A stretch of 64,000 nt of DNA from SCTD01 sp963784675. GTDB taxonomy: Bacteria > Actinomycetota > Actinomycetes > Mycobacteriales > SCTD01. Shown here one piece after another: positions 51,120 through 60,008 of the stretch. Made by a program: the position numbers and the translations under genes. The stretch lies in NCBI GenBank assembly GCA_963784675.1, contig CAWASE010000019.1, forward strand, positions 124,001 through 188,000, in the 5' to 3' direction. The stretch's first letter is position 1, and every line of letters begins with the position of its first letter. Below the pieces are notes generated by a model. The model saw only the letters and a list, made by a program, of their open reading frames with translations, had not been told where the DNA came from and did not search any database.

Positions 51120-52747
51120 TGAAGCTGATCACCGCGGTCGTCAAGCCGTTCAAGCTCGACGACGTCAAGACGGCGCTGGACCTGGCGGGCGTCCAGGGCA
51201 TGACCGTCAGCGAGGTGCAGGGCTTCGGCCGTCAGCGCGGCCACACCGAGGTCTACCGCGGGGCGGAGTACACCGTCGCCTTCGTGCCCAAGACGCGCAT
51301 CGAGGTGCTCGTCGACGACGCGGACGCGGCCGGCGTGCTCGACGCCATGGTCGCGGCGGCCGGCACCGGCTCGATCGGGGACGGCAAGGTCTGGTCGACC
51401 CCGCTCGGGGACGTCGTGCGGGTACGGACCGGCGAACGGGGCGCCGAGGCGTTGTACGGGGGTCGGCCTCCGGCCCCACCTAGTCTGCCGCGGATGATCG
51501 ATTCGGGCGACACCGCCTTCGTCCTGCTCAGCGCAGCGCTCGTGCTGCTGATGACTCCGGGTCTGGCGCTGTTCTACGCGGGGATGGTGCGGGCCAAGAG
51601 CAGCCTGGCCATGCTCATGCAGGTGCTGGTGTGCCTGGGCGTGGTGAGCGTGACCTGGATCCTGCTGGGCTACTCGTTGGCGTTCGGCGACGACGTCGGC
51701 GGCGGCCTGCTGGGCAACCTGCGCTACGCCGGTGGCGTCTCGCTGGACCAGGCGCCGGCGGGCTTCGACCTGAGCATCCCGCCGGTGCTGTTCGCCACGT
51801 TCCAGCTGCTGTTCGCGGTGCTGACCGTGGCGCTCATCGCCGGGGCCATCGCCGACCGGGCCCGCTTCGGCTCCTTCGTCGTGTTCGCGGCGCTGTGGTC
51901 GGTGATCGTCTACGCGCCGCTGGCGCACTGGGTGTTCGCGCCGTCGGGCTGGCTCAACAACCTCGGCGTGCTCGACTTCGCCGGGGGACTGGTCGTGGAG
52001 GTCAACTGCGGCGCGGCCGGGCTGGCCGTGGCGCTGGTGACCGGACGGCGGCTGGGCTGGCCGCGCGAGGCGATGCCGCCGCACAACCTGCCCCTCACGG
52101 TGGTCGGCGCCGGGCTGCTGTGGTTCGGCTGGTTCGGTTTCAATGCCGGCTCCGCGCTGGCCGCCGACGGGCTCGCGGCGCAGGCGCTGCTGAACACCCA
52201 TCTGGCCGGGGTCGGCGGGCTGCTGGCCTGGACGCTGCTGGAGCGGATCCGCAACGGCGCGGCCACCTCGCTGGGTGCGGTGTCCGGGGCGGTCGCCGGC
52301 CTGGTGGCCGTCACGCCTGCCTGCGGCTTCCTGCAGCCGGGGTCCAGCCTGCTGCTCGGAGCCGCGGCCGGCACCGCGGCGCTGTTCGCCGTGCAGGCCA
52401 AGCACCGGCTCGGTTACGACGACGCGCTGGACGTCGTCGGCGTGCACTTCGTGGGTGGGGTCGTGGGCATGCTGTCGATCGGGCTGCTGGCGAGCGCCGC
52501 CGTCAACGCCGGGGGGGTCGACGGCCTGCTGCTCGGCGGCGGGCTGGCGCCGCTTGGCCGGCAGGCGCTCGGGGTGCTGGTCGCCGCGACGTTCTCCTTC
52601 AGCGTCAGCTGGCTCATGGCAAAGGCCATCGACCGGGTGCTGCCGTGGCGGGTCAGCCAGAGCGCCGAGCAGCAGGGGTTGGACCTGGCGCTGCACTCCG
52701 AGAACGCCTACGACTTCGGCGCGGTGCGCAGCCTGGGCGGTCGCTGA
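51119..52747 (+). CDS. PII-ammonium transporter fusion (GlnK2-Amt2)
   Basis: A single open frame of 542 residues. Residues 1-112 are a full PII protein (LITAVVKPFKLDDVKTAL, T-loop HTEVYRGAEY, end RTGERGAEAL). A 13-residue Pro-rich linker (YGGRPPAPPSLPR) leads to residues 126-542, a full Amt starting MIDSGDTAFVLLSAALV with about 11 membrane segments. The usual PII stop (after EAL) is missing. Amt2 has Glu at the first pore-His position (GLVVEVNCGA, residue 294) but keeps the second His (VVGVHFVGG). An internal leaderless-type promoter (TAGTCT, 51481) could also give Amt2 alone. Confidence 0.8.
   Translation: MKLITAVVKPFKLDDVKTALDLAGVQGMTVSEVQGFGRQRGHTEVYRGAEYTVAFVPKTRIEVLVDDADAAGVLDAMVAAAGTGSIGDGKVWSTPLGDVVRVRTGERGAEALYGGRPPAPPSLPRMIDSGDTAFVLLSAALVLLMTPGLALFYAGMVRAKSSLAMLMQVLVCLGVVSVTWILLGYSLAFGDDVGGGLLGNLRYAGGVSLDQAPAGFDLSIPPVLFATFQLLFAVLTVALIAGAIADRARFGSFVVFAALWSVIVYAPLAHWVFAPSGWLNNLGVLDFAGGLVVEVNCGAAGLAVALVTGRRLGWPREAMPPHNLPLTVVGAGLLWFGWFGFNAGSALAADGLAAQALLNTHLAGVGGLLAWTLLERIRNGAATSLGAVSGAVAGLVAVTPACGFLQPGSSLLLGAAAGTAALFAVQAKHRLGYDDALDVVGVHFVGGVVGMLSIGLLASAAVNAGGVDGLLLGGGLAPLGRQALGVLVAATFSFSVSWLMAKAIDRVLPWRVSQSAEQQGLDLALHSENAYDFGAVRSLGGR
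51481..51486 (+). promoter_or_regulatory. possible internal leaderless-type -10 for Amt2 alone
   Basis: TAGTCT is followed by 7 nt and the in-frame ATG at 51494 (MIDSGDTAF), inside the linker of the PII-Amt frame. Confidence 0.45.
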
Positions 52748-52815
52748 GCCGGCCCGGCGACGCGCCGGGCGACCGCGCCGTCGGCTCGGACGGCCGGTGT
52801 GGTGGGGTTGGCCGC

Positions 52816-53154
52816 ATGAGACTGGTGACCGCCGTGATCAAGCCGTTCGTGCTCGACGCCGTGCAGGACGCGCTGAAGGCTGTCGGCGTCGCGGGCATGA
52901 CGGTCAGCGAGGTGCAGGGCTTCGGGCGTCAGCGCGGGCACACCGAGGTCTATCGCGGTGCGGAGTACACCGTCGCCTTCGTCCCGAAGGTGCGTGTCGA
53001 GGTGCTCGTCGACGACGGCGAGGCGTCCGCGGTCGTGGACGCGATCGTCAAGGCCGCCGGCACCGGCTCGATCGGCGACGGCAAGGTGTGGACCACCCCG
53101 GTCGACGACCTCGTGCGGGTCCGTACCGGCGAGCGCGGTGTCGAGGCGCTCTGA
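52816..53154 (+). CDS. PII signal protein GlnK3
   Basis: A third 112-residue PII protein. The T-loop QRGHTEVYRGAEYTVAFVPK is identical to the other two, while flanking helices differ, e.g. VLDAVQDALKAVGVAGMTV. It lies 69 nt after the fusion gene and overlaps glnD by 17 nt. No clear ribosome-binding site; start by homology to other PII. Confidence 0.95.
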   Translation: MRLVTAVIKPFVLDAVQDALKAVGVAGMTVSEVQGFGRQRGHTEVYRGAEYTVAFVPKVRVEVLVDDGEASAVVDAIVKAAGTGSIGDGKVWTTPVDDLVRVRTGERGVEAL

Positions 53155-55451
53155 CGGCGTCGCGGTCCAGCGCGCCGCGCTGCTCGCCGACCGCTCGCTG
53201 ACGCGCCTGCCGCTGCGGCAGGCGCTCGCCGGGCTCTACGACGGCTGGCTCGCCGGTCTGCTCGGTGACCCCGGGCCGGGGGTCGCGCTGGTCGCGGTCG
53301 GCGGACTGGGTCGCCGCGAGGTCTCCCCGTCCAGCGACCTGGACCTGCTGCTGGTGCACGACGGTCGCCGTGCGGACGTCGCGGCGCTCGCCGACGGTGT
53401 CTGGTACCCGGTGTGGGACAGCGGTGTCGACCTGGACCACGCCGTCCGGACGGTGCCCCAAGCGTTGGAGGTCGCTGCCGGCGACCTGAAGGCGGCGCTG
53501 GGCCTGCTGGACGTGCGCCACCTGGCCGGCGACGAACAGCTGTCGACCCAGCTGCTGTCGGCGACGCGGGCGGCGTGGCGTGCCGGCGCGGCGCGGCGCG
53601 TCCCCGAGCTGCGGGCGGCCGTCGAGGCGCGCGCGCACGAGCACGGCGAGCTGGCCTTCCTGCTCGAGCCGGACCTCAAGAGCGCTCGCGGTGGACTGCG
53701 CGACGTGCACGCGCTGCAGGCGCTGGCCGCGGCGCAGGTCGTCGACGCGCCGCCGCCGGCGGTCCGCGACGCGCTGCGGGTGCTGCTGGACGCGCGCGGC
53801 GAGCTGCAGCGGCTCGCCTCCGGAGGCGGCCGTCGCACCGCCGACCGGCTGCTGCTGCAGGCCCAGGACGGCGTCGCCGCGGCGCTGGGCTACGTCGATG
53901 CCGACGCCCTGATGGCCGAGGTCGCCGGGGCCGCCCGCACGATCGCCTACGAGAGCGACCTCGTCTGGCGTCGGCTGCGTCCGGCCGCCCCGGTACCGCG
54001 CTCGCGGCTGCGGGGTCGACGCGCTGCGGCGCGGGCGCCCGAGCGCCGTCCGCTGGCCGACGGCGTCGTCGAGCAGGGCGGCGAGGTGGTGCTGGCCCGC
54101 GACGTCGTCCCGAGCCTGGACCCGGTGCTGCCGCTGCGGGTGGCGCAGGCCGCCGCCTGGTCGGACCTGCCGGTGTCGCCGGTGGCGCTGGCCCGACTGG
54201 CGGACTGCCCGCCGCTGCCGGTGCCGTGGCCGGCTCCGGCGCTGGACGCCTTCGTCGGGCTGCTGGCCGCGGGTGCGCCGGCGGTCGCGCGTGATCGAGG
54301 CGCTGGACCAGGCCGGGCTGCTGGAACGGCTGCTGCCCGAGTGGGACGTCGGTGCGCAGCAAGCCGCAGCGCAACAGCTACCACCGGTTCACCGTCGACC
54401 GGCACCTGCTCGAGACCGCGGCTGCCGCGGCCGGGCTGACCCGACGCGTGGCCCGGCCGGACCTGCTGCTGCTCGGCGCGCTGCTGCACGACATCGGCAA
54501 GGGCTGCCGGGCGACCACACCGACGTCGGCATGGTCGCCGTCGCCGGGCTCGGCCCGCGGCTGGGCCTGGCAGCGGACGACGTCGCCGTGCTCGTGGCGA
54601 TGGTCGAGCACCACCTGCTGCTGCCCGACGCCGCGACCCGTCGAGACCTGGACGACCCCGCCACCGCGCAGTCGGTCGCGGACGCGGTCGGCTCGACGCA
54701 GGTGCTCGAGCTGCTGCACGCGCTCACCGAGGCGGACTCGGCCGCCACCGGCCCTGCCGCCTGGTCGACCTGGAAAGCAGGCCTGGTGAGCACGCTGGTC
54801 CGTCGCGCCGGTGACCTGCTCGCCGGCCGTCCCGTCCCCGCTCCCGCACCGCTGGCCGACTGGCAGCAGGAGCTCGTCCGGCGCGGCGCCGTCGCGCTGG
54901 AGGCGGTCGGCGACGAGGTCACGATGACGGCGCCGGACCGCCGCGGGCTGCTCGGCGCCTTCACCGGGGTGCTGGCGCTGCACCGGCTGGACGTGCGCTC
55001 GGCGGCCGTGCGCTCGGTCGGCGGCACGGCAGTGGTGGCCTGCCGGGTCGCCGCCCGTTTCGGTTCGTTCCCGGACTGGGCCGTGGTGCGGGACGACCTG
55101 CGCAAGGCGCTGTCGGGCGAGCTCCGGCTGATCGACCTGGTGGCAGCGCGGGAGGCCGCCTACCCTGCCCGTCCGGGTCCGCCGCCGGCAGCGGCGACCG
55201 CCCGGTTCGTCGAAGGGGCGTCGGAGTCGGCGTCGGTGCTGGAGGTGCGCGCCCCGGACGCGCTCGGGGTGCTGCACCGGATCACGACGGCGCTCTCGGA
55301 CTGCGGGCTCGACGTCCGCAGCGCGCACATCAGCACCTTGGGCGCCGACGTCGTCGATGCCTTCTACCTGGTGGGGCCGGACGGGCACCGGCTGGCAGCC
55401 GGCGTGGCGAGCGACGTCGTCGTCGAGGCGGTGCTCGCGGCGCTGAGATGA
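53138..55451 (+). pseudogene. glnD: PII uridylyl/adenylyltransferase GlnD (three frameshifts)
   Basis: Covers about 770 codons with all GlnD domains: nucleotidyltransferase VGGLGRREVSPSSDLDLLL, HD domain LLHDIGKGLPGDHTDVGM (after correction) and two C-terminal ACT domains (TAPDRRGLLGAFTGVL, RAPDALGVLHRITTAL). Extra bases near 54287 and 54351 and a missing base near 54503 break the frame in a 220-bp stretch. Such clustered indels in a conserved gene suggest sequence error. It would modify the three PII proteins upstream. Start GTG at 53138 overlaps glnK3. Confidence 0.85.
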
Positions 55452-55549
55452 GCTGCCTGCCTAGCTCCCACAGCGCCCACCCTGGTGCCCGCGAGCGCCC
55501 CGAGACCTTCCCGTCGGCGTGAGGGTCAGGCCGCGGCAGACCCCGCGGC

Positions 55550-55555
55550 TAGGCT
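55550..55555 (+). promoter_or_regulatory. leaderless-type -10 of ffh
   Basis: TAGGCT is followed by 7 nt and the ffh GTG. Confidence 0.5.
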
Positions 55556-55562
55556 GGCGAAC

Positions 55563-57191
55563 GTGTTCGACACCCTCTCCGACCGGCTCGACAAGGTCTT
55601 CACCTCCCTGCGCGGCAAGGGTCGGCTGTCCGACGCCGACATCGACGCCACGGCGCGCGAGATCCGCATCGCGCTGCTCGAGGCCGACGTCGCGCTGCCG
55701 GTGGTCAAGGCCTTCATCGCCAACGTCAAGGAACGCGCACGCGGGTCGGAGGTCAGCCAGGCGCTGAACCCCGCACAGCAGATCATCAAGATCGTCAACG
55801 AGGAGCTCGTCGCCATCCTCGGCGGGCAGACCCGGCTCGTGCGCTTCGCCAAGCAGCCGCCGACCGTGATCATGCTCGCCGGTCTGCAGGGGGCCGGCAA
55901 GACGACCCTGGCCGGCAAGCTCAGCAAGCACCTGAAGAAGCAAGGCCACGCGCCGCTGTTGGTGGCCTGCGACCTGCAGCGCCCGAGCGCCGTGCAGCAG
56001 CTGCAGGTCGTCGGCGGCCAGGCCGGCGTCGACGTGTTCGCGCCCTACGCCGGCAGCGGCGTCGGCGACCCGGTCGACGCCGCCCGGCAGGGCGTCGCCC
56101 ACGCGCGCCGGATGAACCATGACGTCGTCATCGTCGACACCGCCGGGCGCCTCGGTATCGACGCCGAGCTCATGCAGCAGGCGTCCGACATCCGCGACGC
56201 CGTCACACCCGACGAGGTGCTGTTCGTCGTCGACGCGATGATCGGCCAGGACGCCGTCCTGACGGCGCAGGCGTTCCAGGACGGCGTCGGCTTCACCGGC
56301 GTCGTGCTCACCAAGCTCGACGGCGACGCCCGGGGCGGCGCGGCGCTGTCGGTGCGGCACCTGACCGGCCAGCCGATCCTCTACGCCTCCACCGGCGAGA
56401 AGCTCGACGACTTCGACATCTTCCACCCCGAGCGGATGGCGTCGCGCATCCTGGGCATGGGCGACGTCCTCACGCTCATCGAGCAGGCCGAGCAGCACTT
56501 CGACGCCGACCAGGCCGAGCGGATGGCCGGCAAGCTGCAGAGCGGCGCCGACTTCGACCTCGAGGACTTCCTCGAGCAGATGGTCCAGGTCAAGAAGATG
56601 GGCTCGATCTCCTCCCTGCTCGGCATGCTGCCCGGCATGGGGCAGATGAAGGAGGCCATCGCCCAGGTCGACGACAAGGACATCGACCGGATCGCGGCCA
56701 TCATCCGCTCGATGACGCCGCAGGAGCGCCGGACGCCGAAGATCCTCAACGGTTCGCGCCGATTGCGCATCGCCAAGGGTTCGGGGGTCACCGTCACCGA
56801 GGTGAACAACCTCGTCGACCGGTTCTACGACGCGCAGAAGATGATGAAGCAGATGGGCGGCATGGCCGGGATGGCCGGCGGTCTCGGGCTGCCGGGCATG
56901 GGTCGCAAGGCCAAGCGGCAGCAGTCGGGGTCCAAGGGCAAGAAGGGCAAGAAGGGCCCAGGTCGCGCCGGAGGCGGGCCGAGCAGAGACAGCGCCGGAG
57001 GCGGGCCGAGCAGGGACAGCGCCGGAGGCGGGCCGAGCAGAGACAGCGCCGGAGGCGGGCAGTCGCAGCTGCCCTCGGGACAGCCGCAGCTACCGGCGGG
57101 GATGCCTCAGCTGCCGCCGGGCTTCCCGCAGCTGCCGCCAGCCGGGAGCCAGCAGCCCCCCGATCCCTTTGGGCTGCGCCGCCCCCGCTAG
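55563..57191 (+). CDS. ffh: signal recognition particle protein Ffh with repetitive C-terminal extension
   Basis: The SRP GTPase that targets nascent membrane proteins. The 542-residue protein has the NG domain (LAGLQGAGKTTLAGKL, VDTAGRLGIDAEL, LTKLDGDARGG) and a Met-rich M domain ending GLGLPGMGRKAKRQQ. About 85 more residues follow: Lys/Gly-rich, then three GGGPSRDSA repeats and a QLPxG-repeat tail. Most Ffh proteins lack such a tail. Transcript probably leaderless. Confidence 0.95.
   Translation: MFDTLSDRLDKVFTSLRGKGRLSDADIDATAREIRIALLEADVALPVVKAFIANVKERARGSEVSQALNPAQQIIKIVNEELVAILGGQTRLVRFAKQPPTVIMLAGLQGAGKTTLAGKLSKHLKKQGHAPLLVACDLQRPSAVQQLQVVGGQAGVDVFAPYAGSGVGDPVDAARQGVAHARRMNHDVVIVDTAGRLGIDAELMQQASDIRDAVTPDEVLFVVDAMIGQDAVLTAQAFQDGVGFTGVVLTKLDGDARGGAALSVRHLTGQPILYASTGEKLDDFDIFHPERMASRILGMGDVLTLIEQAEQHFDADQAERMAGKLQSGADFDLEDFLEQMVQVKKMGSISSLLGMLPGMGQMKEAIAQVDDKDIDRIAAIIRSMTPQERRTPKILNGSRRLRIAKGSGVTVTEVNNLVDRFYDAQKMMKQMGGMAGMAGGLGLPGMGRKAKRQQSGSKGKKGKKGPGRAGGGPSRDSAGGGPSRDSAGGGPSRDSAGGGQSQLPSGQPQLPAGMPQLPPGFPQLPPAGSQQPPDPFGLRRPR
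56970..57050 (+). repeat. 27-bp in-frame repeat, three copies, ffh tail
   Basis: Three 27-bp units encode GGGPSRDSA, with one silent or near-silent A/G difference in the middle copy. The units continue the tail after the M domain. Confidence 0.9.
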
Positions 57192-57210
57192 CGGGTACTC
57201 GCCCGCTCGG

Positions 57211-58266
57211 TTACGGGCGCGCGTGGTCGCGCAGGAAGCGCCAGCCTTCGTTCGTGGTGTCGTAGCCGCCGTTGGTCAGCGTCGGCCAGCCGTGCGCGAA
57301 GTTCGGCAGGACGACGAGCCGCACGCCGGCGCCGGTGCTGTTCCACTGGTCGGCGGCGCGGCGGGCGGGCGGCAGGGTCGAGTGCAGCTCCTGACTGAAC
57401 GACCGGCCGGCGAGCGGCACCGTCGGGTCCAGGGCCCCGTGGACGGCGAGCACCGCCGTCGGGTTGGACGGGACGCACGGCGCGGCGAGCGTGCCGGAGA
57501 CGGCCAGCACGCCCGCGATCAGCCCGGGCCGGCCGCAGGCGTAGCGGTAGGCCAGCATCGCGCCGTTGCTGAAGCCGGCCAGATCGATGCGCCTGGGGTC
57601 GATGCCGTGCAGCGCCCGGACGACGGCGAGCAGCTGGTCCAGGTAGGCCAGGTCGTCGATCTTGTCGGTGACGGCGGCGCCGCAACAGGGTCCGGCGTTC
57701 CAGGAGGCGCGGTAGCCGGCCCCCCAGACCAGGACGAAGCCCTGCTGCTTGGACAGGGGCGACCAGCGCTGCTGCTCCTCGACCTTGCGCAGCGAGGTGG
57801 ACAACCCGTGCAGGGAGATCAGCAGCGGGGCGTTCGCTCCCGCCGAGGCCGGCACGAAGACCCGAGCCTTGCGGATCTGCCCACCCTGCAGCCAGCTGAT
57901 GTCGCCCCGGAAGGTGGCGCCCGTAGCCAGCCGGTCGGGCAGCCGGCCGCTCTCCAGCCGGTAGGCGGCCCAGCCGTCGGCGGTGGTTCCCAAGCGACGC
58001 AGCGGCGGCGACGTCGGTGACGCCGCCGGCTCCGGAGCCGACCTGCCCTCGGCGGCGGGGGAGTCCTGCGGCGCCGGGCTCGGCTCCGGCTCCGGCTCGA
58101 CGTCGGCCGAGGCAGGGGCGGCACGCTCGGTCGTCGTCGAGGCCGCCAGCACCGGGAGCGCCCCACCGAGAGTGGGTGCCAGCCCGGTGGTCGAGACGAA
58201 GGCGGCGAGCCCGAGCAGCAGCACCAGGAGCGTCAGTCGCGCACGGGGAAAGGCGACGACGGGCAC
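57211..58266 (-). CDS. secreted PHB-depolymerase-like esterase
   Basis: A 351-residue alpha/beta hydrolase with an N-terminal signal peptide and Pro/Glu-rich linker. GFSNGAMLAYRYA carries the nucleophile Ser; LISLHGLSTSL is the oxyanion loop; HGALDPTVPLAG and NFAHGWPT hold the Asp and His. The layout matches LpqC/feruloyl-esterase or PHB-depolymerase-like secreted enzymes. The GTG at 58266 follows TAGGGT by 6 nt (leaderless). Confidence 0.8.
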   Translation of the reverse strand: MPVVAFPRARLTLLVLLLGLAAFVSTTGLAPTLGGALPVLAASTTTERAAPASADVEPEPEPSPAPQDSPAAEGRSAPEPAASPTSPPLRRLGTTADGWAAYRLESGRLPDRLATGATFRGDISWLQGGQIRKARVFVPASAGANAPLLISLHGLSTSLRKVEEQQRWSPLSKQQGFVLVWGAGYRASWNAGPCCGAAVTDKIDDLAYLDQLLAVVRALHGIDPRRIDLAGFSNGAMLAYRYACGRPGLIAGVLAVSGTLAAPCVPSNPTAVLAVHGALDPTVPLAGRSFSQELHSTLPPARRAADQWNSTGAGVRLVVLPNFAHGWPTLTNGGYDTTNEGWRFLRDHARP

Positions 58267-58272
58267 CCCTCA

Positions 58273-58278
58273 ACCCTA
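58273..58278 (-). promoter_or_regulatory. leaderless-type -10 of secreted esterase
   Basis: TAGGGT (minus strand) is followed by 6 nt and the GTG at 58266. Confidence 0.5.
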
Positions 58279-58483
58279 GAGGGGCGATCCGTCGACGGCC
58301 GCCCGACGCACCGGGAGGATGGACCACCCGGACCCTGTCCGCGGATCTGGCAGACTGTCCGACGAGCCACCGCTGTCGACGGCCCTCTACCCGACGTCAG
58401 CGTGTCCGCACACCGTCCCGGTTGCGCATCCCCACGCGCACACGCCGGGGCCACCCTCACTCACCGACCGGAGTTCCACACCC

Positions 58484-59086
58484 GTGGCAGTCAAGATCAA
58501 GCTCATGCGCCTGGGCAAGATGCGCGCCCCGTACTACCGCATCGTCGTCGCCGACGCGCGGACCAAGCGCGAGGGTCGCGTCATCGAGACCATCGGCAAG
58601 TACCACCCGAAGGAGAACCCCTCCTTCATGCAGGTCGACGCGGACCGTGCCGCCTACTGGCTCGGGGTCGGCGCGCAGCCGACCGAGCCCGTCGCCGCCA
58701 TCCTGCGGGTCACCGGCGACTGGCAGAAGTTCAAGGGCGAGCCGGCGCCGCCGCCCATGCTCGTCGCTGAGCCCAAGCCGGACCGCAAGGCCGTCTTCGA
58801 GGCCGCCGCGCGCGAGAGCCTGGAGTCCGGTGGCGGAGCCACCACGCCGAAGAAGAAGGCGGCCCCGAAGGCCGACGCCCCCAAGGCTGACGAGTCGAAG
58901 GCCGCCGCCCCCAAGGCTGGCGAGTCGAAGGCTGACGCCCCCAAGGCTGACGAGTCGAACGCTGACGAGCCGAAGGCCAGCGCGCCCGAGGCCGCTGCCC
59001 CGGCGGAGACTGCCGCTGCTGAGACGCCTGCTGCGGAAACGCCCGGTGACGCCCCGGCCGCCGACGCACCTGCCGAGCAGGCCTAG
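58484..59086 (+). CDS. rpsP: 30S ribosomal protein S16 with repetitive acidic tail
   Basis: The first about 85 residues are S16 (VKIKLMRLGKMRAPYYRIV, then TIGKYHPKENPSF). A tail of about 110 residues follows with KADAPKADESK-like repeats rich in Ala, Pro, Lys and Asp. Long S16 tails occur in actinobacteria. The GTG at 58484 has GGAG upstream. It starts the rpsP-KH-rimM-trmD-rplS cluster. Confidence 0.9.
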   Translation: MAVKIKLMRLGKMRAPYYRIVVADARTKREGRVIETIGKYHPKENPSFMQVDADRAAYWLGVGAQPTEPVAAILRVTGDWQKFKGEPAPPPMLVAEPKPDRKAVFEAAARESLESGGGATTPKKKAAPKADAPKADESKAAAPKAGESKADAPKADESNADEPKASAPEAAAPAETAAAETPAAETPGDAPAADAPAEQA

Positions 59087-59089
59087 CCC

Positions 59090-59329
59090 GTGCTCGAGAA
59101 CGCGCTCGAGCACCTCGTGAAGGGCATCGTCGAGAACCCCGACGACGTCGAGGTCGAGCTCGTGACCGGCCGGCGCGGCCGCACGCTGGAGGTTCGCGTC
59201 AACCCCGACGACCTCGGCAAGGTGATCGGTCGCAACGGTCGCACCGCCAAGGCGCTGCGCACCGTCATGGCTGCCATCGGTGGCCGCGGTGTGCGGGTCG
59301 ACGTCGTCGACACCGACGAGGTCAGGTAG
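59090..59329 (+). CDS. KH-domain RNA-binding protein (KhpA-like)
   Basis: A 79-residue KH protein. LVKGIVENPDDVEVEL at the N-terminus and the GxxG loop in GKVIGRNGRTAKALRTVM identify the YlqC/KhpA family, a single-KH RNA chaperone. It follows rpsP by 3 nt. The GTG start is supported by the family N-terminus (LEHLVKGIVENP). Confidence 0.9.
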   Translation: MLENALEHLVKGIVENPDDVEVELVTGRRGRTLEVRVNPDDLGKVIGRNGRTAKALRTVMAAIGGRGVRVDVVDTDEVR

Positions 59330-59351
59330 TCCTGGCTCGAGTCGCCGGACC

Positions 59352-59369
59352 GCGCCGCCCTCGCGGCGC
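59352..59369 (+). terminator. hairpin between KH gene and rimM
   Basis: GCGCCGC (59352-59358) and GCGGCGC (59363-59369) form a perfect 7-bp stem with CCTC loop. No U-run; it may weaken read-through or stabilise the upstream mRNA. Confidence 0.5.
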
Positions 59370-59424
59370 TGCGGACCAGAGCGCCCCGCCCGAGGCCGTC
59401 GCCGACGGCGACGCCCGCCTCCCG

Positions 59425-60003
59425 GTGTCCGCCGCCGCGCTGCCCCCCGCCGGGGGCGGCGCGGCGGCTCCGGACCTGCTCGTGGTCGGCCGGATCGGCA
59501 AACCGCAGGGTCTGCGGGGCGAGGTGACCGTCCAGGTGCGCACGGACGACCCGGACACCCGCTTCGCCGCGGGCGCGGTGCTGCTCACCGAACCCGCAGC
59601 ACGCGGACCGCTCACCGTCGCGTCAGCCCGCGACCAGAACGGCCGGTTGGTCCTGGCCTTCGACGGCGTCACCGACCGCACGGCCGCCGAGGCCTTGCGC
59701 GAGACGCTGCTCCAGGTCGATGCCGCGACGCTCGCGCCACCCGAGGACGAGGACGAGTTCCACGACCACGTGCTGCGCGGCATGACCGCCCTGCTGGTCG
59801 ACGGACCACCGCTGGGCACCGTCGCCGACGTCCTGCACCTGCCCCACGGCGACGTCCTGGTGATCACCCGGGCCGACAACGGTGCCGAGGTGCTGGTGCC
59901 GTTCGTGCGCGCGATGGTCCCCGACGTCGACGTCGCGGGGCGCACCCTCACGGTGGATCCCCCGCACGGGCTGCTCGACCTCACCGACGAACAAGCGCCG
60001 TAG
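59425..60003 (+). CDS. rimM: ribosome maturation factor RimM
   Basis: A 192-residue two-domain 30S-assembly factor. GRIGKPQGLRGEVTVQVR is the N-terminal RimM signature; the PRC-barrel-like half ends VPFVRAMVPDVDVAGRTL. An Ala/Pro-rich N-terminal stretch of about 18 residues precedes the fold, so the true start could be later than GTG 59425. It precedes trmD, the conserved pair. Confidence 0.9.
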   Translation: MSAAALPPAGGGAAAPDLLVVGRIGKPQGLRGEVTVQVRTDDPDTRFAAGAVLLTEPAARGPLTVASARDQNGRLVLAFDGVTDRTAAEALRETLLQVDAATLAPPEDEDEFHDHVLRGMTALLVDGPPLGTVADVLHLPHGDVLVITRADNGAEVLVPFVRAMVPDVDVAGRTLTVDPPHGLLDLTDEQAP

Positions 60004-60008
60004 CCGCC

